Positions 1 to 11,663 of a DNA stretch of 64,000 nucleotides are shown one piece after another. The number at the start of each line of letters is the position of its first letter. Positions within the stretch are counted from its first letter, which is position 1. Where the stretch lies: NCBI GenBank assembly GCA_039654915.1, contig CM077599.1, positions 23,683,501-23,747,500 on the forward strand, given 5' to 3'. The translations under genes were made by a program, and so were the position numbers. The notes under the pieces are model-generated. The model saw only the letters and a program-made list of their open reading frames with translations. It was not told where the DNA came from and ran no database searches. The stretch is from Aquilaria yunnanensis. Taxonomy: Eukaryota; Streptophyta; Magnoliopsida; Malvales; Thymelaeaceae.

Positions 1-1758
1 ACTCCAAATTTTAATATCAATGAAAAATTTATCTAAAAAATTTTACTTTAAATTTCAGCAATTATGAACCAAATTATTTTAATAAATTATAGACCTTAAA
101 GTAAATAATTGATGCTATAAAATTCAATCATCAATAATGAAAAAAAATGACCAAAACACAAAATTGTATTTAACTTATATCAATCAATTAATGGTTAACC
201 TATTAACTTAATAAAAATAAGAAGAAAAAGAAACAAAATTGATCTAACCCAAATCAACCAGAACCATAGTCAAAAGTAGGCAAATTATAATGATTAAAGT
301 TTGGCACAAGATAAAAACTAGAAAAATTTTAGGTATTAAAGGTTTAATAATTAATTTAATAAAATCAAAAAAATGATTTAACTAAAAAATAAATAAATTA
401 TGGTGACTAATGTCTTAGTTTAAAAGATAGCATATAAAAAAAACAAAAAAATTATGGGGACCAAGAGAACAAAGAGAAAAAAATCTAGTTCAATAGTTAT
501 TAAATTTGGGGACAAAAATGGAACACAAACGGAACTTGGGGACTAAATTCAAAAAGAGTGACAATTTAGGGATTGAAATTAAGTTTTAACTAAAACAAAA
601 CATGAAACAAACTAAAAATGGGAAATTTCAACACATGCTCTTAAAAAGCGAGTGTCTTGTGAAAAGGGGATCAAACTTAAAAAAAGTTAATGAAATCCAA
701 GAAAAAGGGGGGGGGGGGAAGGCACTGTTAATGTACAGTGAAATTCACTATAGATAAATAGTACAAACACTAGTCTCTTCTAGAAGTAAGCGATGTATGT
801 AGAGACCTGTGTAATAATATAAGTCATTGATTGAACAATATAAAAAGATAAGAAATACTTTGACATTAAATAAAATTTAAGTATAGATAATTTTAAACAC
901 ACAGAATAGCTAAATGAAGATGTGTTTACATATTGTCAAAAAGGCATTAAAGATAACAGACAAAAAATTGTCACAGTAGTTTCATTAACCAATTCAAATG
1001 AAACCATTTAGAAAAAGAAAAAGCTTCTGGTATTTACAATGTAGAATAACATTGCACAATATATATGCATAAGTTTTTCTATATTTTTTCTAGATTTTTA
1101 CTCACTAATGAATTAGTGATAAAATGAAACCTTTTAAGAATCAATCACTAAAATGAAACCTTTTAAGAATCAATCACTTATATGTAATGCAAATTATATA
1201 ATGTTTTAACTAATCAAAACTCTAAATCAAATCCTATGTAAACCACTCGTACATTATACAAATTGTGCATCTATTTCAATTAATCAAAACTTTGAATCTG
1301 ACCTATTTAACTAAACCTTTGAATAAAATCATGTAAAATAAAAAAATTTTGATATTTAATATGGTTAATAAAAGTATGTCTCTCATTTTCATTTAAGGCT
1401 CTATCATTTTAAATATAAATAAACCATCCAATTTTTTTTCTAATGTTTCCAACAGGTTGTAAAAGTCAGGGACCACTATGACAAAATTTTCCATAAAATG
1501 GACAAATGTACTTTCAATCCCTGTGTTATTAGTTTCTGCAAGTAGCAGTCCCTAGACTTTGTTATATGCCAATCTTACTATCATCAACAAACAGTCTTCA
1601 CTCTTCATCCTATCTCACAACAGAAGGAGAAAATTGGGGATCAGCATGACAAATGTGAAATATTCAGGGACCAAAAGAGAGCTTTTACCACAAAACCAGA
1701 AAAAGCAAAAAAAAAAAAAAAAAAAGGGTTGCAGGGGGCTAATGTTGATGAACAGTAA
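1..1758. other. AT-rich intergenic DNA, no gene seen
   Basis: I see no convincing coding sequence here. It contains an 11-base G run near 708, a tandem duplication of about 29 bp at 1122-1179 (unit contains ATGAAACCTTTTAAGAATCA), and a long A run near 1707. Short stretches of the GGGACCAAA type (around 475-560 and 1470-1670) look like decayed transposon ends, but no boundary can be fixed. Confidence 0.6.
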
Positions 1759-2450
1759 ACCTTAAACATACCTCTAACATAACTTGAAAACCTTAAGCTT
1801 TAAACTATAACCATAAACTTTAACCTCAGACCATAACCCTAAATTGTAAACCTAACAATAACTCCGAACCCTAAGCCTAACATTGACTCTAGACCTTAAA
1901 CCTAAACTATAACCTTAAGTCATAAACCTAACCCTAATTTTAAACCTTAAACCCTAATTCTTACCCTAACCCTAATCCATAAACTTAGACACTAACACCA
2001 AGCCATAACCTTAAATCCTAAACTTAACCCAAAACCTTAAACCTTAATGCTAAACCATAATCCTTAACCCTAATCCTAACCCTATTTCCTAAACCCTAAT
2101 CTCAATCCCTAATCAGTAACCCTAAACCCAACCGTTAATCCTAAACCATAAACCTAACACTAAAACTATAACCCCAATCTCTAACTCTAACCACTAATCC
2201 TAACACTAACTCTAATCCTTAATCTTAAACCCTAAATTCTAATCTTAAAACTTGAACTTAACCCTAACCTAATCCCTAACCCTAAACACTAATCATAACG
2301 TAGCCTTAATCCTTAATCCTAATCCTTAACCCTAAACCGAATCCTTAACTCTAACCCCTAATCCATATCCTTAATCCTTATCCTTATTATGAATCTCTAT
2401 CCCTAAACAAATCTTATCCCAAAATCTTAAACCATAAACTTTAACCAATT
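1759..2450. repeat. Degenerate telomere-like (CCCTAAA) tract
   Basis: Almost the whole stretch is variants of the plant telomere unit CCCTAAA in one orientation: AACCCTAA, CCTTAAACC, ACCCTAATCC and similar. The copies are heavily mutated and spacing varies between 6 and 8 bases, so this is an old interstitial tract, not a functional telomere. It joins the 20-bp minisatellite on its right with no unique DNA between them. Confidence 0.85.
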
Positions 2451-4261
2451 CAACCGATAATTGGTCACACTTAACCTAAATCTCATACCATATGAATATG
2501 AAAATCATACCACTTAACCTGAATTCTATACCACAACAACCAGAACCTCATACCAGATGAACCTGAATCTTACACCACTTCACCTGAATCATATACCACA
2601 ATAACTTGAATCTTTTATAATAAGAACCTGAATCCCATACCATTTAACCTGAATCTCATACCACTTAACTTAAATCTCATACCACTTAACCTGAATCTCA
2701 TACCATATCAACCTGAATCTTATACCATTTAACCTGAATCTCATACTACAATAACTTGAATTGTATACCATTTAGCTTAAATCTCATACAACTTAACCTG
2801 AATCTCATACCACTTAACATGAATTCTATATCACAACAACCTAAATCTCATACTGCAAAAATCTAAATCTCATACGATTTAACCTGAATCCTATACCACT
2901 TAACTTTAATCACATACCGCAATAACCAGAATATTATACCATATAAACCTGAATATCATACCAGTTAACCTGAATCTTATACTACTTAACTTAAATCTTA
3001 TACGATAACAACCTGAATCTGATACTACAAGAACATAATCTCTTACCATTTAACCCGAATTTCATACCACTTAACCTAAATCTCATACCACATGAACTTA
3101 AATCTGATACCACCTAACCTGAATCTCATACTACAACAACCTGAATCTCATACCATATATGTACCACATGGATTTCAATCTTATACCATTTAACCTGATT
3201 CGTATTCCACATCAACCTGAATCTCATACCACGTAAACCCGAATCTCATACCACATATATACCATATAACTTGAATCTCATACCTCATACATACCACATA
3301 ACTTGAATCTCATACCATGTGAACCTAAATCACATACCACTTAGCCTTAATCCCATACAACAACAACTTGAATCTCAAACTACATGAACCTGAATTTCAT
3401 ATCACTTTACCTGAATCCCATGCTAGAAAAAACATGAATCTCATACCATAAAAACCTGAAATTTTATACCACATATATACTACATAACCTGAATCTCATA
3501 CCATAAATATACCACATAACCTAAATCCCATACCACAACAACCTGAATGTCATATTATGTGAATTTCAATCTCATACGACTTAACCTAAATTTCATACCA
3601 CAACAACCAAAATCAAATACCACATAACCCGAATCTCATATATACCACATAACCTGAATCCCATACCACATTATACCACAAAACTTGAATCCTATACCAC
3701 ATAACTTGAATCTTATACCACATATGTACCACATAACCTGAATCTCATACCACGTATACGCCACATAACTTGAATCACATACCACATACAAACCATTTCA
3801 ACATGAATATCATACCACATATATACCACATAAACCTGAATGTCATATCACCTAAACCTGAATCTCATGCCACTTAACTTGAATCTCACACTACAACAAC
3901 CTTAATCGCATGCAACAACAACTTGAATCTTATACCATATGAACCTGAATCCCATACCACTTTACTTGAATCCTATACCACAACAACCTAAAACCTATAT
4001 TGCAAGAACTTGAATCTCATACCACATATATACCACATAACCTAAAACTTATACCATATATATATCACGTAACCTAAATTTCATATTACATGCATACCAT
4101 TTTAACCTGAATCTCATACCACATAAACCTAAATTGCATACCATAACAACCTAAATCTCATATCATGTGAACCTGAATCCCATACCGCTTCACCTTAATC
4201 CCATACCATAATAACCTAAATCCCATATAACATAGAAACCACATAACTTGTATCCCATACC

Positions 4262-4292
<31 letters not shown>

Positions 4293-4765
4293 AAAACCTA
4301 AATTTCATACCACACATATACCATTTCAACCTGAATCTCATACCACAAATATACTATATAAACCTGAATCCATACCACTTAACCTAAATTTCATACCACA
4401 ATAAACTAAATCTCATACCATATATGTACCACATGAACTTTAATCTTATACCATTTAACCAGATTCCTATACCATATTAACCTGATTGTCATACCACATA
4501 TATACCATATAACCTAATTCTTATACCACATATCATACCAAAAAAACTTTAATTTTATACCATATATATACATATAACCTGAATCATATACCACGTAACT
4601 TAAATCTTATACCACCTCAACCTGATACCACATAAACCTCAATCTCATACCACATTAACTTGATTCTCATATCATATAAATCTGATATCACATGAACCTT
4701 AACCTAATACCATTTAACCTAAATCTGATATCACTTAACCTAAATCTGATACCGTTTAACCTGTA
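2450..4765. repeat. Minisatellite, unit about 20 bp
   Basis: More than 2.3 kb of tandem copies of a roughly 20-bp unit, near-consensus AACCTGAATCTCATACCACT, always in the same orientation. Interspersed variants end in ACAACAACCTG, ACATATATACC or ATGAACCTG, so several sub-types mix. A (TA)n run sits at about 4261-4287. The unit is not a multiple of three and stops are frequent, so it is non-coding. The array ends in clean copies near 4765. I do not recognise it as a named satellite. Confidence 0.85.
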
Positions 4766-4932
4766 ACCTGTTTTTTAGGTGACATTGCAAATAACTTATT
4801 TTGTATACTTTTGTTGCATTTATAAACTTAGGTCCTTAATTGATCAACGGACATAAGTTTAAGGATGAGCTAGCATCACTACCCCACCCGTATTTCAAAA
4901 TCTCTCTTCTATAAGGCAAGTCTAATTACCTA

Positions 4933-5437
4933 AGGGTGTAAATGAATAGAACATTTGGTGAACTATTCGTAAACCATTCGATGAGAGTTTGTTTATGTTC
5001 GTTTATTAAGCTAAACAAACAAATATGAACAAAATTTTCTTCTTATCTATTTAAACAAACAAACTCGTTCATTTATGTTCACGAACAGTTTGATTATTAT
5101 TCGTTTATATTCATTTGTTTATTCATTATATATATATATGTTCATTCAATTACGTTTGTTCATTTATGTTCGTTTAAATCGTTCACAAACATATTTTATA
5201 CATTGTTCGTGAACACGTTCATGTTTATGTATTGTCGTTCATGAACGAGTTCGTTCATTTGGTTCGTTTATTGTTGTTCACGAACATAAATGAACGAACA
5301 CGAACAACTATTTTACATTAAACGAACGAACGAATACGAACAAGGCTTGTTCATGTTCATGTTCGTGTTTGTTAAAAACCTAAACAAATGAACATGAACA
5401 GCTCTCATTCATGTTCATTTGGTTCATTTACAGCCCT
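4933..5437. mobile_element. Small TIR / foldback element (505 bp)
   Basis: The left end reads AGGGTGTAAATGAA and the right end TTCATTTACAGCCCT, an almost perfect inverted repeat. The interior is built of inverted and direct variants of GTTCGTTTATGTTCGTGAAC, so it can fold back extensively. There is no coding sequence. I could not find a clean target-site duplication, so the superfamily is undecided (hAT-like or a foldback MITE). Confidence 0.6.
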
Positions 5438-5451
5438 ATAATTGCTGACTT

Positions 5452-5525
5452 GATCAACAAAATTGGGTCAACTATGTGGTAGGCCATGGATGTTTCTTAG
5501 AAGCATCACCAAAGTATTAACTTCA
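5452..5525. repeat. Local repeat R, copy 1 (diverged)
   Basis: This stretch (CTTGATCAAC, then GTGGTAGGCCATGGATGTTTC, then AAGTATTAACTT) matches the more complete copies at about 8500-8595, 9786-9898 and 28266-28384. The last two lie just upstream of the CaaX-box genes P1 and P2. It suggests that the tandem locus once extended further left. Confidence 0.55.
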
Positions 5526-5805
5526 ACAATAAAATGTCAATTGAGTTTTTTCCTTTTTTATAATTTTTATACTTTTCTCGTTGACTTGAATAAGAAATTT
5601 GATGGAATCACCATACACACGTCAGAAATGTTAAAGTTGCTTGGAATATACAGATTGAGCCCATTATTAAACATGTTAAAATTATATATCGTTAGTGTAT
5701 GATTTCAAGGATAAAACAATGCACCCGTTCCGGTAAGTTTTTTCTTTTCCTTGTATTGATAGGGGAAGAAAATGCTTGCTAATCATCAGTTCCGGCAAAC
5801 CTTTT

Positions 5806-6550
5806 TTTCGCCCCTACCCAATTGGGCCCTGAAGTTTTTCCAAATGTGCCCAACAAGCCCGTCTGTGACTCAAATGATAATTAAAGTAAACAAAAATGAA
5901 CAAAAGTAGATTTTAGCCCTCTAAGCATGTTAAAGTAACTAAATCAACTTTTTATATATTAAGGACTGTAGGTTCTGCAAAGAAATGAAACAATGATCAC
6001 TTTATCAAAAGCGGGCCTAATGTACAGAGGATTGTGAACAACAGACCCACTAAAGAAGCTTGATCTTGGTTGGGAGCAAAGCTCACGCAAGTCAGTTTCA
6101 TGACCATTGTTGATCCTGACGAGGGCGACCAACCTAGAGTCGACTACTCTAGGTTCTCCTTCAAAGACTACACTTACTTGAACGCAAGAAAAATAGACCA
6201 GAGTCTTAGCCCCTGCAACAGCTAGTGCTTGGCCCATCAGGATTCAACCTGTTCTATTGTTTTGGTGCTTTTGGATGTAAATGGGTTAATGTATATAAGG
6301 TGCTCCCACCAACCACATGTAGCCTCACCTTATTTCAAGGTGCAAGACCAAGTCCGCATTTCAATGTTGGTTTGGAAGGTAAACACAAATATCAACAATT
6401 GGCAAGTCCCTTATTGACCTCTAAACTTTTTTTCTTTTTTTGTACCCAATTGGGCCTCAATGTTTCTTGATATGCCCAACAAGCGCTTTTGTGACTCAAT
6501 TGATTGTCAAGTTGAACAAGAATGAGCAAAAGTGGATTTTAGCCAATATA
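5806..6550. repeat. Direct repeat pair around an unexplained segment
   Basis: About 110 bp at 5810-5920 (ACCCAATTGGGCCCTGAAGTT onward) recurs, diverged, at 6443-6546 (ACCCAATTGGGCCTCAATGTT onward). Both copies end in a shared AAAAGT(A/G)GATTTTAGCC. The copies are direct. They may be a short duplication or the remains of repeat ends of an unidentified element. The segment between them holds a 92-codon minus-strand open frame (5959-6237). Confidence 0.5.
5959..6237 (-). CDS. Hypothetical 92-aa open frame, doubtful
   Basis: An open frame of 92 codons on the minus strand starting at an ATG (MGQALAVAG...). I recognise no domain. It carries a run of plausible residues (VVDSRLVALVRINNGHETDL) and its GC content is somewhat higher than its surroundings, which could mean an exon fragment of a former gene carried by a transposon. 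It lies between a pair of direct repeats. Nothing shows that it is expressed, and chance opening is a fair alternative. Confidence 0.2.
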   Translation of the reverse strand: MGQALAVAGAKTLVYFSCVQVSVVFEGEPRVVDSRLVALVRINNGHETDLRELCSQPRSSFFSGSVVHNPLYIRPAFDKVIIVSFLCRTYSP

Positions 6551-6995
6551 TATCCAAAACAAACATCATACTTCACAAGTACTTGAGATCTTGGACCAAA
6601 TTTTCTTTGGTTAAAAACTTACCGAATGAGCAAATATGGAATTAATAGTAATTGTTACTAGGAAAGTTGTGTTTAGTTTTGATGAATTAGCTCTCAAGTC
6701 CATGTAGCTTGTAACCTTGGTTCCAAAATTTTTTAGCTGAAAACTCGCAACTAGCATGGTACATAATTAATAGTATATACTTATAAGTTTTTCAATATCA
6801 ACAATTGCTACTAGAGAAGATATCTTATTCACAAGAGATTTCACCTGATATTAAAGTATTAAGAACATTATGAGGATATCCAAAATGTGACTCTGATCAC
6901 CTAACTCTCTCCTCAAAATGTAACACAAAATTTGGTTCAATTGTCCTTTAGATCCTGAAAAAGTTGGAATTCTCCTTTTCTTATTTAAAATACTA

Positions 6996-7229
6996 CTCCT
7001 TTCGTCCCATATTCTTTGCATCATTTACTTTTGAGTAATTAATCTATTATTTTTTATTTTAACATTTTAGTATATAAATGAAGAACTTTTTATAAGAATG
7101 ATAAATCAAAACATATAGTTTCTAAATATATTTTAAAATTTTTTTTTTTGAACAAATACTAATATAAATAAATTCAAGTCAAACTAAGTAAAAAATTCAA
7201 ATGGTGCAAAGAATATATGATGGTGGGAG
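6996..7229. mobile_element. Stowaway-type MITE
   Basis: The left end CTCCTTTCGTCCCATATTCT and the right end ATATGATGGTGGGAG form the inverted ends typical of plant Stowaway elements (known family signature CTCCCTCCGTCCC). A TA dinucleotide flanks each side (6994-6995 and 7230-7231), the Tc1/mariner target. Inner arms (CTTTGCATCATTT against AAATGGTGCAAAG) are also inverted. It is 234 bp and non-coding. Confidence 0.8.
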
Positions 7230-7369
7230 TAATAACTTTTCCTTTATATACTTTTAAGTATGCTTCTAAATACTACAAAAAGAAAAATTATCTTCAATTC
7301 CAACATGATGGCAAGAGAATGAAAATTGGTAATGCACTTTTGGTCACCGATGTTAAGTTAGGTTTCAAT

Positions 7370-8203
7370 CACTAAATTAAATACTGCGGTATACCGCTCA
7401 CTGCAGGTACGCCGTATGTGGTACAAATGTTTTCGCATTTTGCCATTTCACCGGGCAGTATACCCCGGTATTTTAAGGTATACCGCATACCACGAACTTT
7501 TTGTATGTATTTTATCAAAACACCGCAATATATCGTAAATACCGCATGGTACTTATCGTGGTATTTTATTTTTTACAGATATTTTTTTTACATCAAAATA
7601 TCATAAAAATATAAAACATTAAAATATAAATAATACACATATCATAAAATAAAATAAACACTTTTAATTTTTTTACTTTTCTTAATTAATATAAAAAATT
7701 AATGAATGATATTATTTATATTTGTAGTATATGCAAATTAATGGATGCATGGTCAACTGGTCACAGACTTGCAGCTATTGTTTCTATCTCCTTTTTTTTT
7801 TTTTAATTCATAGTTACTTTTTGTACTCTTTTGGATGAAGTGAGATGAATATGTTGCTTTTACAGAACAAATTAAGAAAAAAGTGTCATACTTTGAGCTA
7901 CCTAGAAACTCATTGTATTATTAGAAAATGTATTGTGATTATTAAAATATTTATATTTTTTGTACTAAAAAATATCTTCTATCATATATATTTTATTTAT
8001 ATTTGACAAATTATGATGAGAAAAATTAGAATACATATAAAATGTGTAAAAATAAATTATTAAACACATTATGTCATCTAAAAATAATATTTTAACATTT
8101 ATTTTTTGTGGTAACGGTAACGTTATGTGGCACGGTATACCATAGGGTATACCTTAAAAATTCAGGGTGCAGTATACCTAGCGGTAATAGTATTTAACAC
8201 CTT
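7370..8203. mobile_element. 834-bp TIR element with 9-bp target duplication
   Basis: GGTTTCAAT occurs directly on both sides (7361-7369 and 8204-8212). The ends are imperfect inverted repeats sharing TTAAATACT, followed by repeated GGTATACC-type motifs (7388-7500 and 8120-8190). A 9-bp duplication suits a Mutator-like non-autonomous element. The middle is AT-rich with no coding capacity. Confidence 0.7.
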
Positions 8204-8457
8204 GGTTTCAATTGAGTGCCTCCAACTTATATACTCAAGTTACATAAACTCCTCAACTAAAAATTAGAAAAATCGAACCCTCTGTATGCATGAAATGGAT
8301 CACAATATCCAAATAATAATTTCAAAGTTTACTTGAGTTGTTGACCTGAGCAATTTATAAAGCGAACTTGATTGGCGCAAAACGGTGGAAATCAAGATGA
8401 ATTAAGCTGGATATGGGGTAGCTCGTAATTATGGTGTTGTTTACATGAAAATATTTG

Positions 8458-9260
8458 AAAATTAGGATTTAATTTCCATGAATATAAGTGATTTATGGGT
8501 CTACGATTGTACAAGGCAAATAAGTTTATGGACTTGATCAACCAAAATTTGGCACCGTGTGTTAGGCCACGGTGTTTCTTGGGTGCTTCATAAGTATTGA
8601 CTTAACGAATGGCCTAAAGCCTCTTTTGCTCTCAGAGTTTTGCCAACTCAAAAATTTTATCTTTAAATTTTGATTCAGTTCGAGTTGTCTCTCAAACTTT
8701 GTAAATTGGGACTTTTTATATAGTCAGTCTAATTAAATAAAAAATGTATACTAAAGCAAAATAAAAGAAAAATTGAAGAGCGAACTAAATCATTTGTTTA
8801 ATATTTAACTCTTATAAGCAAACAATGAAAAACTTTAATATAACTTATAGGTGAAGACAAAGGAAAGATGGGTACTCTCAATATAAAACTGAAGTTTTTA
8901 TATTTGTTATTTACTCATAAGGTCAATAATTGGATAATAATTTAATTAGTCTTTTAATTTTTTTTATTTTATTACATATTTTCTATTTAACTGAGTCAAG
9001 AGATAAAAGATTTTAATTTACAAAATCTGAGGGACGAATCGAACGAATCAAAATCCATGGATAAAAGATCTAAGTTGGGTAAAAGGAGTTTTAGTCCCTT
9101 AAACAATGGGGCCACCCAAGTATGTTCCACAATTTGGACACGGAACCCCTCTTGTCGTCTTCTTATTGATTGCGTATATAAGTTCGAATCTTGCTCGGAA
9201 TGCACAATTGTAATAGCTTGGTTAATAGAATATTTTTGGTATTTACATTAATTAATTTTT
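8458..9260. repeat. Degenerate unit of the tandem locus, gene missing
   Basis: A partial extra copy of the local unit. 8458-8490 (AATTTCCATGAATATAAG) matches 9361-9395, just downstream of P1. 8500-8595 is repeat R copy 2 (ACGATTGTACAAGGCAAATA then GTGTTAGGCCACGGTGTTTC). 9055-9255 matches the upstream segments at 9900-10065 and 28387-28552 (CTTCTTATTGA, GGAATGCACA, TAATAGCTTGGTTAATAGAA). The CaaX-box gene expected on its left is not present, so this looks like promoter-side sequence of a lost paralogue. Confidence 0.6.
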
Positions 9261-9443
9261 TTTTTAAATATTAATCACATGTGTAGCAATGTGATTTTAG
9301 AGTCGTCACCAATTCATTTTTCTTAGATAGATTGGAATTTAATTTGACATAAAAACATTTAAAAATTTAGAATTTAATTTCCATGAATATAAGCAATATG
9401 AAATGAAATCATGAAATGAAGGCACACACACATATATATAGAT

Positions 9444-9698
9444 TCACATGATGCAACAACACAAAGGTAGTTTGGAGCTCCTGGGCTTCCGGTACTGGGC
9501 ACCAATCGTCTCATCGTTGTCGATCTGATATGTTCCTCTTGAATCGCAAACGAATCGGGAGACCTTTTCAAACTTAACGTGCTTAAGGGAAGATGTGTCT
9601 AGTTCGAAAATGCTTGCAGGGGCAACCGGAGCCACCAAATCCGGTGATTGATGTCTGCAGGGAGGATCATGATTGGGTGATGTTTCATGTTCCACCAT
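9444..9698 (-). CDS. P1: small CaaX-box protein, 84 aa
   Basis: A minus-strand open frame from an ATG in good context (CCATGG) to TGA. An in-frame TAG lies about 13 codons upstream, with no other ATG between. The N-terminus (MVEHETSPNHDPP) is nearly identical to that of P2, and the C-terminus (SSKLPLCCCIM) is shared in form with P2 and P3. The last four residues, CCIM, fit a CaaX farnesylation box with Met in the X position, and the neighbouring cysteines could be palmitoylated. A central motif SRFVCDSRGTY aligns with ARFSGERRGTY of P3. No signal peptide or membrane segment is visible. I do not recognise the family. Conservation across three neighbouring loci argues for a real gene, but expression is unproven. 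Confidence 0.5.
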   Translation of the reverse strand: MVEHETSPNHDPPCRHQSPDLVAPVAPASIFELDTSSLKHVKFEKVSRFVCDSRGTYQIDNDETIGAQYRKPRSSKLPLCCCIM

Positions 9699-9759
9699 GG
9701 ATTTGATGAGGCTGTGTTGGCCAATGTCAATGGCCTAGATGGATCCAGAACTCTACATC

Positions 9760-10070
9760 CAACCATGCGTATCTATATGTATATATGGGTCAACGATTGT
9801 ACAAGGCAAATAAGTTTAAGGACTTGGTCAACCAAAATTTGGCTGGTCAACTGTGTGTTAGGCCACAATGTTTCTTGGGTGCTTCCTAAGTATTGACCGA
9901 AAAAATGGGGCCGGTTAAGCATGTTCCACGTATGGAACACGGCACACGGGATCCCTCTTGGCGTCTTCTTATTGAACGCGTATATGTGTCCGAATCTTGA
10001 TCGGAATACACATTTGTAATAGCTTGGTTAATAGAATATTTTCGGTATTTACATTAATTATTTTTTTAGA
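9760..10070 (-). promoter_or_regulatory. Putative P1 promoter region
   Basis: Upstream of P1 on the minus strand. It contains a TATA-like stretch at about 9771-9790 (read on the minus strand, CATATATACATATAGATA), roughly 75-90 bp before the ATG. It also holds repeat R copy 3 (9786-9898) and the conserved block 9900-10065. The same order and spacing recur upstream of P2 at 28257-28552, which is the main support. The TATA call is inference. Confidence 0.35.
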
Positions 10071-11601
10071 AAAATGTTATTCACATGATAGTCGTAGAGA
10101 TAGAATATTAGCTTTTTAAATGATGCAGAATTTAAGTAAGAAAATATGCCAAAATATAAATAAATAATTGGTTTAATTTTTATTTTCAAAACGTTAAATA
10201 TCATAATTATAAAAGATGATATTATTCATTTTGTTTTACTGCAAACAATTGTGTCGGGAGAGTTGTTACTGGAATGCTTAGAGAAAGAATCATCATCATG
10301 TAGAGAAATCTTTTATTAGGAAGTTTATGAATTCATGATTAATAAATGTGTTAAATTATGACTCTTAACCTTCAGATGCATATAAAATATATTCAGTTTT
10401 CCGAACAACCAGCTGAATGACATGAGTTTTGACCCGCCACACCTTTATCCAAGGCTTAGAGTTTGGTTAGTTGAAATAACAACTTCGTTTGAGGACAATA
10501 ATAGTATTTAGCGTTAAAAGATTAGAAAAACTAACCAATGATAGTTTTCAGCGTTTAAGGTTGGAGAAACTATTACAATAACCAGTTAGTGACACATTCT
10601 TCAAACGTAAATAAAGTGTATATAATTGGTATAAATTTATTGACATTTTGAAAATTAAAAGTATATTAAAAATTTTTATTAATAAAATTATAATATTTAA
10701 TAATATATTTCAAAATTAAAAATTTTAATAAATTTATCAAAAAATATAATAGGCATAAAAAAAACAATAAAGAATGAAAATAAAACACATGCTACAGATA
10801 TAAAAGCATAATTTAATGTTAAATATACCATTAGTTTTTATGTAAAATAAAATATATAGTACAATATTTTTATCCAAGTTAAAAAAAATTGCTAACATAA
10901 AAAATAAGATAAATTTCGTAAATAGTCTCCAACCTCTAATTTATCTTTTCTTTTCATTCTCAACTTATTAGTATTTTCTTTTGGTTGTAAAATTTTTAAA
11001 ATATTCCATATTAGTCCCCAATTGGATAAAATCTATTGACTTAGAGTAACTATGTTTATGTAATATCAATTTTTTAAAATTACTTTAAATTGTATGATAA
11101 TTTCTCTCTTAAAAATTTGAATTGGGAAATAATTTTTTTACAATTAAATAAACTTTTTCATTATCAATTTTTTCCATGTATGAAATAGTTATTAAGTACA
11201 ATATATGCATTTATTATGTAACAACTTTTGGTCGGGTACAATGTATTCTATGAAATTTTACGTTTTATAAAATATTTAGTAATGCAAACTTTAGAATGAG
11301 TTTTATCATATATTTAAATCTTTTATTCAAATAACAGATTTAGCTATAAAAGTTTTTGAAGTGCTAAGTTGAAATTTTAAGTTGCACATGAATCAAAATT
11401 ACTAAGTTATTTTATTTAAATAACTACGATTCTAATTATCTTGTTCAAAATAAATAGTAAAAATAATGATTTCATCTTTTTTTTTTTTTAAGTTTAGACA
11501 TATTTCTTATTGGTTTCATTTTTTTATTACAATATTTCATCACAACTATCCTCATTTTTTCCATTCATTATAATAGAGTACTCATTATATTTAATTTTTA
11601 T

Positions 11602-11606
<5 letters not shown>

Positions 11607-11663
<57 letters not shown>
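11607..11663. repeat. (AAT)n microsatellite, left part
   Basis: A pure ATA/AAT run of more than 50 bases. It continues at 15301-15352 on the other side of an inserted element. The uninterrupted equivalent in U2 is at about 30108-30166. Confidence 0.9.

Noticed and set aside
2450..4765. CRISPR-like look of regularly spaced short repeats
   Set aside because: There are no unique spacers; units are contiguous variants of one another in plant DNA. It is a minisatellite.
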